Shown: piece by piece, positions 44,801-53,845 of the stretch
Position numbering within the stretch: the stretch's first letter is position 1
How the letters are laid out: each line of letters begins with the position of its first letter
NCBI RefSeq assembly: GCF_014645835.1
Contig: NZ_BMMM01000014.1
Location: 229,620 to 293,619 of the forward strand
DNA from: Streptomyces albiflavescens
GTDB lineage: Bacteria > Actinomycetota > Actinomycetes > Streptomycetales > Streptomycetaceae
Direction of reading: 5' to 3'
DNA length: 64,000 bases
Notes under the pieces: generated by a model
What the model saw: the letters and a program-made list of their open reading frames with translations, nothing else
Databases searched by the model: none
What the model was told of the DNA's origin: nothing
Made by a program: the position numbers and the translations under genes

Positions 44801-47800
44801 CGGCTCGGTGCTGGACGACGCCTGCCTGGTGCGCCTCACCCGGCTGGGCGAGGTCGCCCAGCAGCTCGGCCTGGGCCTCGACGCGACGCTGGACCTGCTG
44901 GAACCACTGTCGATGACCGACCCCGCCGGCAGCTACGCCGCGACCTTCCTCAACCCGGTCGCGTCGGGCTCCGTCGATCCCCGCTTCCTCCCGGCCGCAG
45001 TGCTGGCGAACGAGGCCGCCGAGGCGGCGGTCCCCGGCAGCGGGATCAAGCTTGGTGCGGCCGCCCACTTCCTCGGCCTGGCACTGGGCACCAGCCCGGC
45101 GGACACCGTAGCCTTGATCGCCCTGTCCGGGCCGGACCCGGTGCTCACCAACGGCACCATCAGCCGCACCTACGCCTTCTCCCGGATCCGCACCGCGCTG
45201 CACCTGACGGCCCCGGAGCTGAGCGGGCTGGTCGCGATCACGGGTGGCGACCCGCTCGCGTCCTCGGCCGCGCTGCGGGACTTCGCCGACGCGGCGGCCG
45301 CCGCCCGAGCGTCCGGGCTGCCCATCGAGCTGTGGCGCTACCTGCTCCGGCACGATGCGCCGGACCTCGCCAGTTACGATCTCTCCCCCTCTGCCGCCGC
45401 CTCACTGCTCGGCCAGCTGCACGACGCTTACGCCGCCGCACGCGCCGCCGACGCCTCACCGGTCAGCGCTGCCGCCACCCCCGAGGAGAACAGCCGCGCG
45501 GTATGCCCCTTCCTGACGAGACTCCCCGGAATCACCGACGCCACGGTGTCCCGACTGCAGACCCTGCTCGACGATGCCTGGACCGATCCCGCGCTCAGTG
45601 AGGCAAACTTCGTCGACAACGCCCTGGCGGGCTACTTCGATACCACCGCCATCAAGGCGGCCCTGGCCGCGCGGCAGGCCGCGGTACCGCCACGGGTCGC
45701 CGAGCGGAACGCGGTGATCACGGCTGTCGGCGCGGCAGTGAGCGACTACCTCTACCTCCGGGATCGGGACGCCGCCTTGAGCAGCACGGTCGCGACCGCG
45801 ATGACGATCGGCGAGGATCTCGCGGCGGTGCTGCTCAACCACGCGTATCTGAAGGAACCGGCCGCCGCCGTCACTCCCACCCTGCACGACGTGCTGATCG
45901 ACGACTCCGGCACGTCGGCGTCAGCCGATCTGCAGCAGCGCGCGGTGGAGCTGCTGCACACGATCACCCTGTCCGCCGGCAAGACCGGCCTGCCCACCGG
46001 CACCGTTGGCTGGGTGCTGGACCATGCGGCCGCCCTGGGCTGGCTGGAGTGGGACCACCTGCCCTACCGCCCCTGCCAGCCCGCAGCGGGCTACCCCGCC
46101 TGGCGACGGCTGCAGGGCTTCTTCGACCTCCTCGACGCTTACCCCGACGTCTCCGACCCCGCGCACCCGGACACGCCGGTCACGGTCGCTAGCTTCTTCG
46201 GCCTGGTGCTGTCCGGGGCCGCGATCGCGGATGTGCTGGCCTACCTCGCCCGGCTGACCGGGACGGACCCGACCGTGCTCGGCGCGCTCGACGCCCACCT
46301 CGGCCTGTCCGCACCGAACCTGTCGGCCTACCAGGATCCGGCCACCGTGAGCCGACTGCTCGGCACCGCCGCCCTGCTCCGCACCCTGGGCCTGGACGTG
46401 CCCACGGCCGCGGCGGTCACCCAGCCGGTGCTGACCCCAGCCGACGCGGCGAGCATGCGGTCGGCGCTGAAGTCCCGCTACGCCGCCGAGGAGTGGCTCG
46501 GCGTGCTTCAGCAGATCCAGGACGGACTGCGGCCGCTCAAGCGGGACGCCCTGGTGGCCTACCTGCTGGCCGTCGACCCGGATCTCCAATCGGTCGACGA
46601 CCTGTACGACCACTTCCTGATCGACGTCGAGATGGGCTCGTGCATGCCCACCTCCCGCATCGTCCAAGCGCACGCCACTGTGCAGCTCTTCGCCATGCGC
46701 TGCCTGATGGGCCTGGAGCCGGCGAGCGTGGCGAGCGTGGGCCACGACGACGGCTGGAAGCAGTGGGACTGGATGGCCAACTTCCGGGTGTGGGAGGCCA
46801 ACCGCAAGATCTTCCTGTGGCCGGAGAACTGGATCGAACCGGAGCTGCGGGACGACAAGACGGAGCTCTTCGCCACCCTGGACAACGATCTGCAGCAGGA
46901 CGAGCTGACAGACCTAGCCGTCGAGGACGCCACCGGGGCCTACCTGGAGCGCCTGGACGACATCGCGCACCTGGATGTCATGGCGGCCTACTACCAGACC
47001 GATCGCCGGGTGATGCACGTCTTCGCCCGCACCAAGGGCGGCAGCCCGACGGTGTACTTCCACCGGCAGTTCCAGCAGGAACGCTCCTGGACGCCGTGGA
47101 CCAAGGTCCCCCTGGACATCACCGGCGACCAGCTGCTGGCGTTCGACCGCAACTCGCGGCTCACCCTGGCCTGGCCGCTGTTCACCGAGGAACCGGACTC
47201 CTCCAAGGCTCCGCCGGACACTCCTGACCCGAACAGCCTGTCCGGCGGCAAGTCGAATGACAAACCCGACAAGCGCTGGAAGATCCAACTCACGGTCAGC
47301 GAGTACGCGGGCGGACGCTGGCGGGAGAAGAAGGTGTCCCAGGGGGCGCTCTACACCTCGTTCGGCCAGGCCCTCCCCGATCAGCGGCAGTTCAACTTCT
47401 TCGTCTGGACGCTCGGGGCCACACAGGCGATCAGCTGCTTCTCCCCTTCCGGGTTCGTCGGCTCCTTCGCCTTGACCGGGTGCAAGGGCTACCCGGAACC
47501 GCGTCAGGGCGGCAGCATGACCGGCTGGCTGTTCCCTCGATTCGCCGACACCGAGCTCGATTCGGGCCGGTTCATGGAGCTGGAGCATTATGCCGGAGGA
47601 GAATTGGCGATCCTTCAGCTTCCGGGCCAGAACGCGCAGCTGATCCTGCAGCAGACTCCTGCCGGGCTGTTCGACGTCGCCTATCCGCTGCAGATGACCT
47701 TGATCGACTGGATCCTGGTGGCGCTGGAGATGTGGGCGGGAGCGCAGTCGACGCAGCTGCGGACGTACGGCCGCGAGCACCGGCTGGCGCTGCCGCTCGG

Positions 47801-50800
47801 CACGCTGCTGCCCTACTTCTACGGCGACTACAGCCGCGGGTACGTCATCACCCCGGGCTTCTACCCGCGGGCGCGTGAGCGCGCGGGATCGACAGGCCCC
47901 GACCTCGCCCGGACCAAGAAGACCGCGTCCGACGTGCTGCGGCTCATCGACGACGCCATCGCGCTGCTCACCAAGTACCTGCACAAGCATCAGCAGAACC
48001 CCGGCGTCCCGCTGAGCGATCTGATCAACGAGCTGCGGCAGGATCCCGACTATCTCAAGTTGGTCGAGGAGTTCCAGGCGTTCCGTAAGTTGCGCTACGG
48101 CCTGGACATCCACAACTTCTACCACCCGCTGGTGTGCCGCTTCCGCGCCGCCCTGAACGCCTCGGGCATCCCAGCGCTGATGGCGCGCGATCTGCAGCTC
48201 ACCAACACGGGATTCGATTTCAAGACTACCTACCAGCCCGGCAGTGAGGTGATCAAGCCCTACCCGCGGGAAGACGTTGACTTCCAGCTGGACGGCGCCT
48301 ATGCCTCCTACAACTGGGAGTTGTTCTTCCACCTGCCCTTCGACATCGCCCGGCGGCTAAACCAGGACCAGAGATTCGCCGCTGCCCGGGACTGGTACCA
48401 CTACGTGTTCAACCCGGTCGGCGCGACGGACGCACCGGCGCCCCAGCGGTACTGGGTCACCAAACCGTTCTTCCAAACCACCGCCCAGGACTACCTGGAC
48501 GAGCGAATCGACACCATCCTGAACGCGATCGCTGCCGACCCCTCGGCGGCGAGCATCGACGACCTGGCCTTCGCGGTCTCGCAGTGGCGCGACAAACCCT
48601 TCAAACCCGATGTGGTCGCCCGCTCCCGCCCGGTCGCCTACCAGATGTCGATCGTCATCAATTACATCCAGAACCTCATCGACTGGGGCGACAGCCTGTT
48701 CCGGCAGTTCACGCGCGAATCGGTGAACCAGGCCACCCAGCTCTACATCCTGGCCGACAAGCTGCTCGGCCCCAATCCCAGGGTGGTGCCGCAGGAGGTG
48801 TCGGTTCCAGACATGACGTACCACCAGCTGCGCGGCGAGATCGACATCTTGGGCAATGCCCTGCTGGATCTGGAGAACCTCATCCCGGACTTGAACCTGC
48901 TCCCGCACCACGGCGCGGAGCTGCCCCCGCCGTCCGCGACCCTGACCTCGCTGTACTTCTGCATCCCGCCCAACGAGACGCTGCTGAAGAAGTGGGACGT
49001 GGTGGCCGACCGGCTGTTCAAGATCCGTCATTGCCAGAACATCGACGGAATCGCCGCCTCGCTGGCGCTGTTCGCACCCCCCATCGATCCCGGCGCGCTG
49101 GTACGGGCGGCCGCGGCTGGACTGGACGTCTCCTCCTTCGTCGCCGGGCTGGGCGCGCCGCCGCCGCACTACCGGTTCTCCGTGATGACGCAGAAGGCGA
49201 GCGAGCTCACCCAGCAGGTGGCGAGCCTCGGCGCCGAGCTGCTGTCCGCGCTGGAGAAGCGCGATGCCGAGCAGCTGGCCCGGCTGCGCGCCGACCAGGA
49301 GCTCGCGGTACTGGACTCGGTGCGCGAGGTGAAGCAGGCGGCCATCGCCGAGTCCCAGGGGGCGCTGGAAGCGCTGAAGAAGAGCAGGGCCGTGATCGAG
49401 GAGCGGATCACGTTCTACTCCTCGCAGCCGTTCATGAACCCCTGGGAGATCACGGCGGTGGCTCTCAATGGCGCATCGCTCATCGGAGAGAGTGCGGTGG
49501 CGCTGGGCTATGTGCTGGCGGGCGGCCTGAAGCTCATCCCGAACTTCGTGGCCGGCGGCGCGGGATTTGGCGGTTCGCCCACGGTGACCGTGTCAACCGG
49601 CGGCGACAGCATCGGCGGGGCGGCGGAAACCGCAGTCCAGGTGCTCTCGTCGTTGACGCGCGTCGCCGACAAAGCGGCAGGCATGGCCAGCGTGCAGGCC
49701 GGCTACCAGCGACGACAGGACGAGTGGGACTTCCAGCTCGCACTGGCCCAGAAGGAACTGACCCAGATGGACCAGCAGATCACCAACGCTCAGCTGCACC
49801 TGGACATGCTGGCCAAGGACCTCGCCACCCACGACCTGCAGATCAGGAATTCGCAGCAGGTCGGTACGTTCATGCGGTCCAAGTACACCAATCAGGAGCT
49901 GTACGGCTGGATGATCGGCCAGGTCAGCTCGGTCTACTTCCAGGCCTACAAACTCGCCTTCGACGCAGCCAAGAAGGCCGAGAGCTGCTACCGCTACGAG
50001 CTGGCCAACGACACCACATTCATCCGGTACGGCTACTGGGACAGCCTGAAGAAGGGCCTGATGACGGCCGAGGCGCTGCTGCACGACATCAAGCGGATGG
50101 AGACGGCCTACCTCGACAACAACGTCCGCGAGTACGAGCTCACCAAGCACCTCTCCCTGGCGCAGCTGGACCCCGGCGCGCTGCTGCAGCTCAAGACCAC
50201 CGGCAAAGTCACCATCCAGGTGCCGGAGGTCGCCTTCGACCTCGACCACCCCAGCCACTACGCACGCCGCATCAAGACTGTCAGCACCTCGCTGGTCTGC
50301 AACGCCGGACCGTACACCCCGGTCGGCCTGACCTTGTCGCTGGTCAGCAACAAGTACCGGAAGACGACTGCCGTGCGCGCCGGTGCGGCCACCGACAAGG
50401 ACAAGTATGCCGAGCAGGTGGGCAGCGACGACCGTTTCGCCTACAACGTCGGCAGCACCGCCTCCATCGCCACGAGCAGCGCGGTCTCGGACGCTGGCCT
50501 GTTCGAACTGAACTTCCACGACGAACGGTACCTGCCGTTCGAGGGAGTCGGGGCCATCAGCACCTGGAACATCGAGCTGCCGACCACTTTCCAGCAGTTC
50601 GACCCCGACACCATCAGCGATCTGATCCTGCACATCCGCTATACGGCGCGCGAAGGCGGCTCGGCGTTCCGGACGATGGTGGAGAAAGCCCTCGCCGCGA
50701 TCGTCAACGACACGCTGCTGGTGGCCGGTCGGCAGGGGCTGTACATCTCCTTCACCCTGCGGGACAGCTTCCCCAACGAATGGTGGCAGCTCACCCAGAC

Positions 50801-51086
50801 CGGGCAGACGACGCTGACACTCGGCGAACAGCACCTCCCCTACCTGGCACGGTCCCACGCACCGAGCCTTACGTCCTTGACATGGGCGGCGAACGTGACC
50901 GGAGCGCCGGCCAGCTACGCGCTCAACGTGGACGGCACAGCGCTGACCCTCAACCGGGACGCGACCATGAAGTCACTGTGTCTGGGCACGGGCGGCTCGC
51001 CCGTACTGGGCACACCCCTCACCATCAGCGCGGACCCCGCGAAGCTACAGGATCTGGTCGTACTGGTGCACTACACACTCAGCTGA
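41829..51086 (+). CDS. Tc toxin subunit A (TcA)
   Basis: The 3085-aa protein starts at ATG 41829, 20 bases after the TcB-C stop, with CGGAGA upstream. Residues 7-72 resemble a peptidoglycan-binding-like module (LSAGQSGDAVWLLQARLLDF, FGASTRHQLLALQRQL). Residues 78-125 resemble a carboxypeptidase-regulatory beta-sandwich (GLVLGPDERPVSDVTLHALD). A VRP1-like helical region follows (about 920-1030), then the neuraminidase-like region (about 1650-1875; WMANFRVWEANRKIFLWPEN). Residues 2456-2770 form the long helical channel with a hydrophobic Gly-rich tip (GASLIGESAVALGYVLAGGL). The C-terminal TcB-binding part includes KTVSTSLVCNAGPYTPVGLT and ERYLPFEGVGAISTWNIEL. It should pentamerise, form a prepore and inject the TcC tip. 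There is no signal peptide, as in known Tc proteins. Confidence 0.92.
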   Translation: MNDTYRALSAGQSGDAVWLLQARLLDFGAELAHDELVEGLFGASTRHQLLALQRQLELPATGVADADTLRTLAEADVPHRGYVVGLVLGPDERPVSDVTLHALDRDLRSEQLLGAARSADDGFYQISYQPERSARLEQGSADVFVRALQDQTVLVDPPVEDTVFNAPPLVSITVRLAVRVAPERTEYEQVVATVEPLLGQLRWSELAEDGQHQDITFLTRETGLTAAQIEHVAVAQRLGGEAKIPLAFYYALFALDTLGAAQTWSSLIPRLRIGLGTLVKPLFYDIVLLSEEQLTAAVKQAVERFLVPRTVAVQLPEILGILAEYRDAAREFARSQRQRLVLEQVGHLLRTDVPDRVTALLAADSFGDLPGLFAQFRDLELAPSERAAEQAQARLALAELLGDDQTLIDLAQALHSIEGPEQLHRLARLEQADWIEVLRTHAATRDVPLTDEAAARQAALLEARMATRFPATAFASRLASDPSPPFAQAATVAELLHAHPEFDLATGNVTTLLAAHPELTSAPDGAAAVAALRTAQRVFRFAPHYAGSKALCEKGLTSAGAIQARGRERFVRETVQSGAFSAQQARHAHATAADLHAASLLLAGQLSGAASATTVASLAPAPAKLEPVTKDFPNMKSLFATADMSECSECRSVHGAAAYLVDVLEFLGNRLVVDTTATPAVVLKGARDVLFGRRPDLGVTDLNCANTMTAMPYLDLVCELLEDAVAPDLGIPFAGAVTAGVISPALQGALQAAGLAFTDQAAVFGPDLDGGFVVRDRRAVAGITPDGGGWRIRTLRQTFGTEAEVGAAPEYMNDAAYATLAASPFCFVLPFDLSHQETRRYFDQFDVNRAELMSRLQVGGNPSDATCAAERLGLSDAQRQLVVTPDVADQHTIWNTGGSPASATLSNVGTFVTRAGISYHDLLELLQLSWIDGGQNLFVQHLDSSSDLTQKRIANLDDSGLDRIHRFLRLRNATGWPSRTLDRAIRSAAGGGSVLDDACLVRLTRLGEVAQQLGLGLDATLDLLEPLSMTDPAGSYAATFLNPVASGSVDPRFLPAAVLANEAAEAAVPGSGIKLGAAAHFLGLALGTSPADTVALIALSGPDPVLTNGTISRTYAFSRIRTALHLTAPELSGLVAITGGDPLASSAALRDFADAAAAARASGLPIELWRYLLRHDAPDLASYDLSPSAAASLLGQLHDAYAAARAADASPVSAAATPEENSRAVCPFLTRLPGITDATVSRLQTLLDDAWTDPALSEANFVDNALAGYFDTTAIKAALAARQAAVPPRVAERNAVITAVGAAVSDYLYLRDRDAALSSTVATAMTIGEDLAAVLLNHAYLKEPAAAVTPTLHDVLIDDSGTSASADLQQRAVELLHTITLSAGKTGLPTGTVGWVLDHAAALGWLEWDHLPYRPCQPAAGYPAWRRLQGFFDLLDAYPDVSDPAHPDTPVTVASFFGLVLSGAAIADVLAYLARLTGTDPTVLGALDAHLGLSAPNLSAYQDPATVSRLLGTAALLRTLGLDVPTAAAVTQPVLTPADAASMRSALKSRYAAEEWLGVLQQIQDGLRPLKRDALVAYLLAVDPDLQSVDDLYDHFLIDVEMGSCMPTSRIVQAHATVQLFAMRCLMGLEPASVASVGHDDGWKQWDWMANFRVWEANRKIFLWPENWIEPELRDDKTELFATLDNDLQQDELTDLAVEDATGAYLERLDDIAHLDVMAAYYQTDRRVMHVFARTKGGSPTVYFHRQFQQERSWTPWTKVPLDITGDQLLAFDRNSRLTLAWPLFTEEPDSSKAPPDTPDPNSLSGGKSNDKPDKRWKIQLTVSEYAGGRWREKKVSQGALYTSFGQALPDQRQFNFFVWTLGATQAISCFSPSGFVGSFALTGCKGYPEPRQGGSMTGWLFPRFADTELDSGRFMELEHYAGGELAILQLPGQNAQLILQQTPAGLFDVAYPLQMTLIDWILVALEMWAGAQSTQLRTYGREHRLALPLGTLLPYFYGDYSRGYVITPGFYPRARERAGSTGPDLARTKKTASDVLRLIDDAIALLTKYLHKHQQNPGVPLSDLINELRQDPDYLKLVEEFQAFRKLRYGLDIHNFYHPLVCRFRAALNASGIPALMARDLQLTNTGFDFKTTYQPGSEVIKPYPREDVDFQLDGAYASYNWELFFHLPFDIARRLNQDQRFAAARDWYHYVFNPVGATDAPAPQRYWVTKPFFQTTAQDYLDERIDTILNAIAADPSAASIDDLAFAVSQWRDKPFKPDVVARSRPVAYQMSIVINYIQNLIDWGDSLFRQFTRESVNQATQLYILADKLLGPNPRVVPQEVSVPDMTYHQLRGEIDILGNALLDLENLIPDLNLLPHHGAELPPPSATLTSLYFCIPPNETLLKKWDVVADRLFKIRHCQNIDGIAASLALFAPPIDPGALVRAAAAGLDVSSFVAGLGAPPPHYRFSVMTQKASELTQQVASLGAELLSALEKRDAEQLARLRADQELAVLDSVREVKQAAIAESQGALEALKKSRAVIEERITFYSSQPFMNPWEITAVALNGASLIGESAVALGYVLAGGLKLIPNFVAGGAGFGGSPTVTVSTGGDSIGGAAETAVQVLSSLTRVADKAAGMASVQAGYQRRQDEWDFQLALAQKELTQMDQQITNAQLHLDMLAKDLATHDLQIRNSQQVGTFMRSKYTNQELYGWMIGQVSSVYFQAYKLAFDAAKKAESCYRYELANDTTFIRYGYWDSLKKGLMTAEALLHDIKRMETAYLDNNVREYELTKHLSLAQLDPGALLQLKTTGKVTIQVPEVAFDLDHPSHYARRIKTVSTSLVCNAGPYTPVGLTLSLVSNKYRKTTAVRAGAATDKDKYAEQVGSDDRFAYNVGSTASIATSSAVSDAGLFELNFHDERYLPFEGVGAISTWNIELPTTFQQFDPDTISDLILHIRYTAREGGSAFRTMVEKALAAIVNDTLLVAGRQGLYISFTLRDSFPNEWWQLTQTGQTTLTLGEQHLPYLARSHAPSLTSLTWAANVTGAPASYALNVDGTALTLNRDATMKSLCLGTGGSPVLGTPLTISADPAKLQDLVVLVHYTLS

Positions 51087-51109
51087 TTCGTGCCCGTTGG
51101 CGGAGCGTG

Positions 51110-51320
51110 CCCGGTGCAGGGGTATCGGCTCAACCATCAGCGCCGCTCTCCCAATGGGTGCGCGCCTGCGTCCCGGCGCAAGCACCCACACCCCATACTC
51201 GGTCGGGAACCACGCCCGGAGCCGTCCCCTCCGCGGCAGGGTGACGCGCTCGACCAGGCCCTCGCCGCGCAGCTTCGACAGCCACCGCCGCGTCTGCTCC
51301 ATACGCACCCCGGGGCCAGC
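51110..51320 (-). pseudogene. Replication-relaxation (winged-helix) protein fragment
   Basis: On the minus strand a short winged-helix stretch reads EQTRRWLSKLRGEGLVERVT, LPRRGRLRAWFPTEYGVWVL. This is the N-terminal part of the replication-relaxation family found on actinomycete plasmids and integrative elements. Its C-terminus is missing and the frame runs into the end of the TcA gene. It marks mobile DNA at the right edge of the toxin locus. Confidence 0.65.
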
Positions 51321-51364
51321 CGAACGCGCGGTCCCTGGGGTGCCCGGGCGGCGCCCTGGCCTTT

Positions 51365-51749
51365 TCGTGATCGATCTCGACGGAGCGATGATCGGCATGA
51401 TCACGCTCGATCGGCGCGATGCGGAGCGTCCGGGTCACGTCCGTCCGGATGCCGGGGAGGCCGAGCTCGGTTACAGTTCCTGCCGGAAGCGCGGGGATGC
51501 GGGTACGCCGCCGAGGCGTGCGCAGCGGCACTCGACTGGTTCGCCGACGCACTTCCCAGCGAGCCGGTGGTGCTCTGTACCCAGACCGCAAACGACCGCG
51601 CGATGCGCCTCGCGGCGAAGCTGGGGTTCACCGAGGTGGAGCGGTTCGAGGAGTACGGCGCCGAGCAGTGGTTCGGCGTGTGGTCCTCGGTTGAGCTGGC
51701 CGTCAAGTGCGGCGGACCTGGTCCCTACTCGGGTTCGGTGGGTGCCTGA
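51365..51749 (+). pseudogene. GNAT acetyltransferase remnant
   Basis: The sequence reads FVIDLDGAMIGMITLDRRDA, then after a frameshift near 51470 FLPEARGCGYAAEACAAALD, ANDRAMRLAAKLGFTEVERF and EQWFGVWSSVEL. These are the acetyl-CoA-binding (R/QxxGxG/A-like) and C-terminal strands of a RimJ/RimL-type GNAT enzyme. The N-terminal third is missing and the frame is broken, so it is not functional. Confidence 0.75.
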
Positions 51750-53578
51750 GAGGCTTGGAGTCGGCTGGCGACATAGCTGGCGCGATCTCCCCCGTTGAGC
51801 TTGTGCCAGTTGTGGGCCGTGCCGTCGGCGAGGCCGAGGAGATCGGCGAGCATCTTCCAGTGGACGGCGCCGACCATGGACAGCCAGGCCCCATTGCGGG
51901 CCTTGCTGGTGCTGGGGATGCCCAGGCGGGTCAGTCGTCTCTGCAAGGTGGTGGATGTCACGGCCTGGTCGGGGCGAAGGCCGGGGAAGAGGTAGGGCGT
52001 CTTGCGCGTCCTGAGCGGGGCGGCAAGTGGACGTCGTTCGTTGATCAGTTGTTGGAGCAGTGCCGACAGCCGCGGCCGGAGCCAGAGTGGGTCTCGGCCG
52101 AGTTGAAGACCGAGAACGCCGGGCTCCTCTGGGTGGACCAGAATGTGGTCGGGTGTGAGCTTCACCAGTCGGTCGGTTCGCAGCCCGTATTGCAGGACGA
52201 GACAGCCGGCGACTCGGTCGGTGATGTGCTCAGAGTCGTCGGTCTCCAGGCGGAGAGCGGTGAGGATCCGATCGGCATCGCTCATGATCGACCGGTCGAC
52301 GGTCCTGGTCGCGCTGGCGATCGCCACGTTCCGGGGGATCAAGTGGCAGGTAGCAGCACAGAGTAAGAACGAGCGGGCCTGGTTCTGGCGGCTCTTATTT
52401 GCGATCAGCCATCGGTCGACAAGGGTCTGGGTGACGTTGTCGAGAGTGTTGCCGCGACGGCGAATGTGGGTGAGCAACACGTGCGCCGTCTGCAGCTTGC
52501 GACGGAGATGCTCCCGCTGGAACCGGTTGAAACCGGACCGTTCGAGGCGGTGGTGAGCGAGGGGCATGAGATGCCAGCGTGCGTACCGGGCAAGGACAGT
52601 TCTGTCGTGCAGATCCGCCACTTCTTCGAGACACACCCTGACATCCCGCTTGAACTGGGCAAGTTGCTCCTCGCGCGGCTCCAGCACTTCGGCAAGCACC
52701 AGCAGTCCGCGCAGGTGCTGAACGGACGCTGTTTGCCGCAGGGCGTCCAGGGCCTTGTGTGAGCATTCCAGGTCACCGCTGGCCATCGCCCGGATCAGCT
52801 GACCGCCAGGCCGTCGCAGGTAGAGGACCAGGGAGTACGGCTGTTCGTACTGCTCCAGGACTTCGGCCAGCGGGGCGAGCTGGGGCGAGCGTTCGCCGTC
52901 CGGGCCGGCGAACGTCTCGTCGAGCTCCTGCAGAGCCCGACAGCGGGGGCACTGCCCGTGTAGAAGTCTCCCAATCGCGCTGCATGTCGGGCAGCGGTAG
53001 GTGAAGTTGACGCCGGCGCACTCCGGGCAGAGTGGACGTGCCTCCTCCTGGTGGAAGACGGCCGCCAGCCGGCCGCATCGGTGGCACTCTGCGTGGGTGA
53101 AGCGGACCTCGTCGACGCAGGTCAAGCAGACCGGGCCTTCCGGCCTACGACGCTCGGCTCTAGCGAGCGTCCCGCAGCGGCTGCAGGGAAGACGCGCGGC
53201 CCCATAGCACGAGACGCAACGTGGTGTGCCGTCCCAGCTCGGCATCGGCATGGACGGGTTCTGCCCGCAGTCGCCGCAGGTGGGACCGGGACGAGCGTGC
53301 TGCCAGCAGGCCGAGCACCACGGTCCGCGGGCGTCACGGGCCGTGACCACGATCGCGTCCCATGAAGTGGTGTAGCCGGGCGGGGTCCCGGAACGCGCGG
53401 GTGGGTGCTCGGGGCGTGCATCCGTTGCCTGCGACTGCTCCCTGAGCAAGGGCAGGCCATCGCGCAAGTCTCCCTGGTGAACGGGCAGTTCAACCGGAGG
53501 AGTGCACGATGGCCTTGTCCCAGTCTGAGCTGATGCGGCTGCTGGAGTCACTACGTAGGGCCGACGGAGTTGAGGCAA
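51725..53578 (-). CDS. Zinc-ribbon tyrosine-recombinase-like protein (orphan copy)
   Basis: The 617-aa frame has an N-terminal half with several zinc ribbons (CSACWQHARPGPTCGDCGQ; CSRCGTLARAERR...CLTC; CHRCGRL...CPEC; CPTC...CPRC). A helical linker and a C-terminal recombinase-like domain follow (RVAGCLVLQYGLRTDRLVKL; KTPYLFPGLRPDQAVTSTTL; ADLLGLADGTAHNWHKLNGG). It is the same architecture as 60438-61982, the third gene of a recombinase/XRE/zinc-ribbon set. Here the two partner genes are absent; upstream lies an IS256 fragment. The start is uncertain: zinc-ribbon homology begins near 53350, and candidate starts are TTG or GTG codons between about 53330 and 53480, so the first ~50 residues may not be translated. 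Its catalytic residues are not canonical. Confidence 0.7.
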   Translation of the reverse strand: MPQLRRPYVVTPAAASAQTGTRPSCTPPVELPVHQGDLRDGLPLLREQSQATDARPEHPPARSGTPPGYTTSWDAIVVTARDARGPWCSACWQHARPGPTCGDCGQNPSMPMPSWDGTPRCVSCYGAARLPCSRCGTLARAERRRPEGPVCLTCVDEVRFTHAECHRCGRLAAVFHQEEARPLCPECAGVNFTYRCPTCSAIGRLLHGQCPRCRALQELDETFAGPDGERSPQLAPLAEVLEQYEQPYSLVLYLRRPGGQLIRAMASGDLECSHKALDALRQTASVQHLRGLLVLAEVLEPREEQLAQFKRDVRVCLEEVADLHDRTVLARYARWHLMPLAHHRLERSGFNRFQREHLRRKLQTAHVLLTHIRRRGNTLDNVTQTLVDRWLIANKSRQNQARSFLLCAATCHLIPRNVAIASATRTVDRSIMSDADRILTALRLETDDSEHITDRVAGCLVLQYGLRTDRLVKLTPDHILVHPEEPGVLGLQLGRDPLWLRPRLSALLQQLINERRPLAAPLRTRKTPYLFPGLRPDQAVTSTTLQRRLTRLGIPSTSKARNGAWLSMVGAVHWKMLADLLGLADGTAHNWHKLNGGDRASYVASRLQASQAPTEPE

Positions 53579-53845
53579 TCAGGGTGGTGTGCGAGCGCAT
53601 CCTGCAGGAGCTCATCGAGGCCGAGGTCACCGAGGTGATCGGTGCCGCCCCGCGCGAGCACTCCGACCAGCGCGCGACGTGGCGCAATGGGCACCGGGAG
53701 AGGCTGCTGACCACTCAGGCCGGCGACCTGGACCTGAAGATCCCGAAGGTGCGGACCGGGTCGTTCTTCCCGTCGCTGCTGGAGCGGCGTCGGCGGATCG
53801 ACCGGGCGTTGTTCGCCGTGGTGATGGAGGCATACGTGCACGGGG
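53509..53845 (+). mobile_element. IS256-family transposase N-terminal fragment
   Basis: The first ~112 residues of a Mutator/IS256 transposase are present from ATG 53509: SQSELMRLLESLRRADGVEA, TEVIGAAPREHSDQRATWRN, LDLKIPKVRTGSFFPSLLER. The sequence stops matching after MEAYVHGV and continues in frame into an unrelated regulator (ETLNAGKAIWHKW). The catalytic DDE core is missing. The junction fuses two genes in one open frame. Confidence 0.88.
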
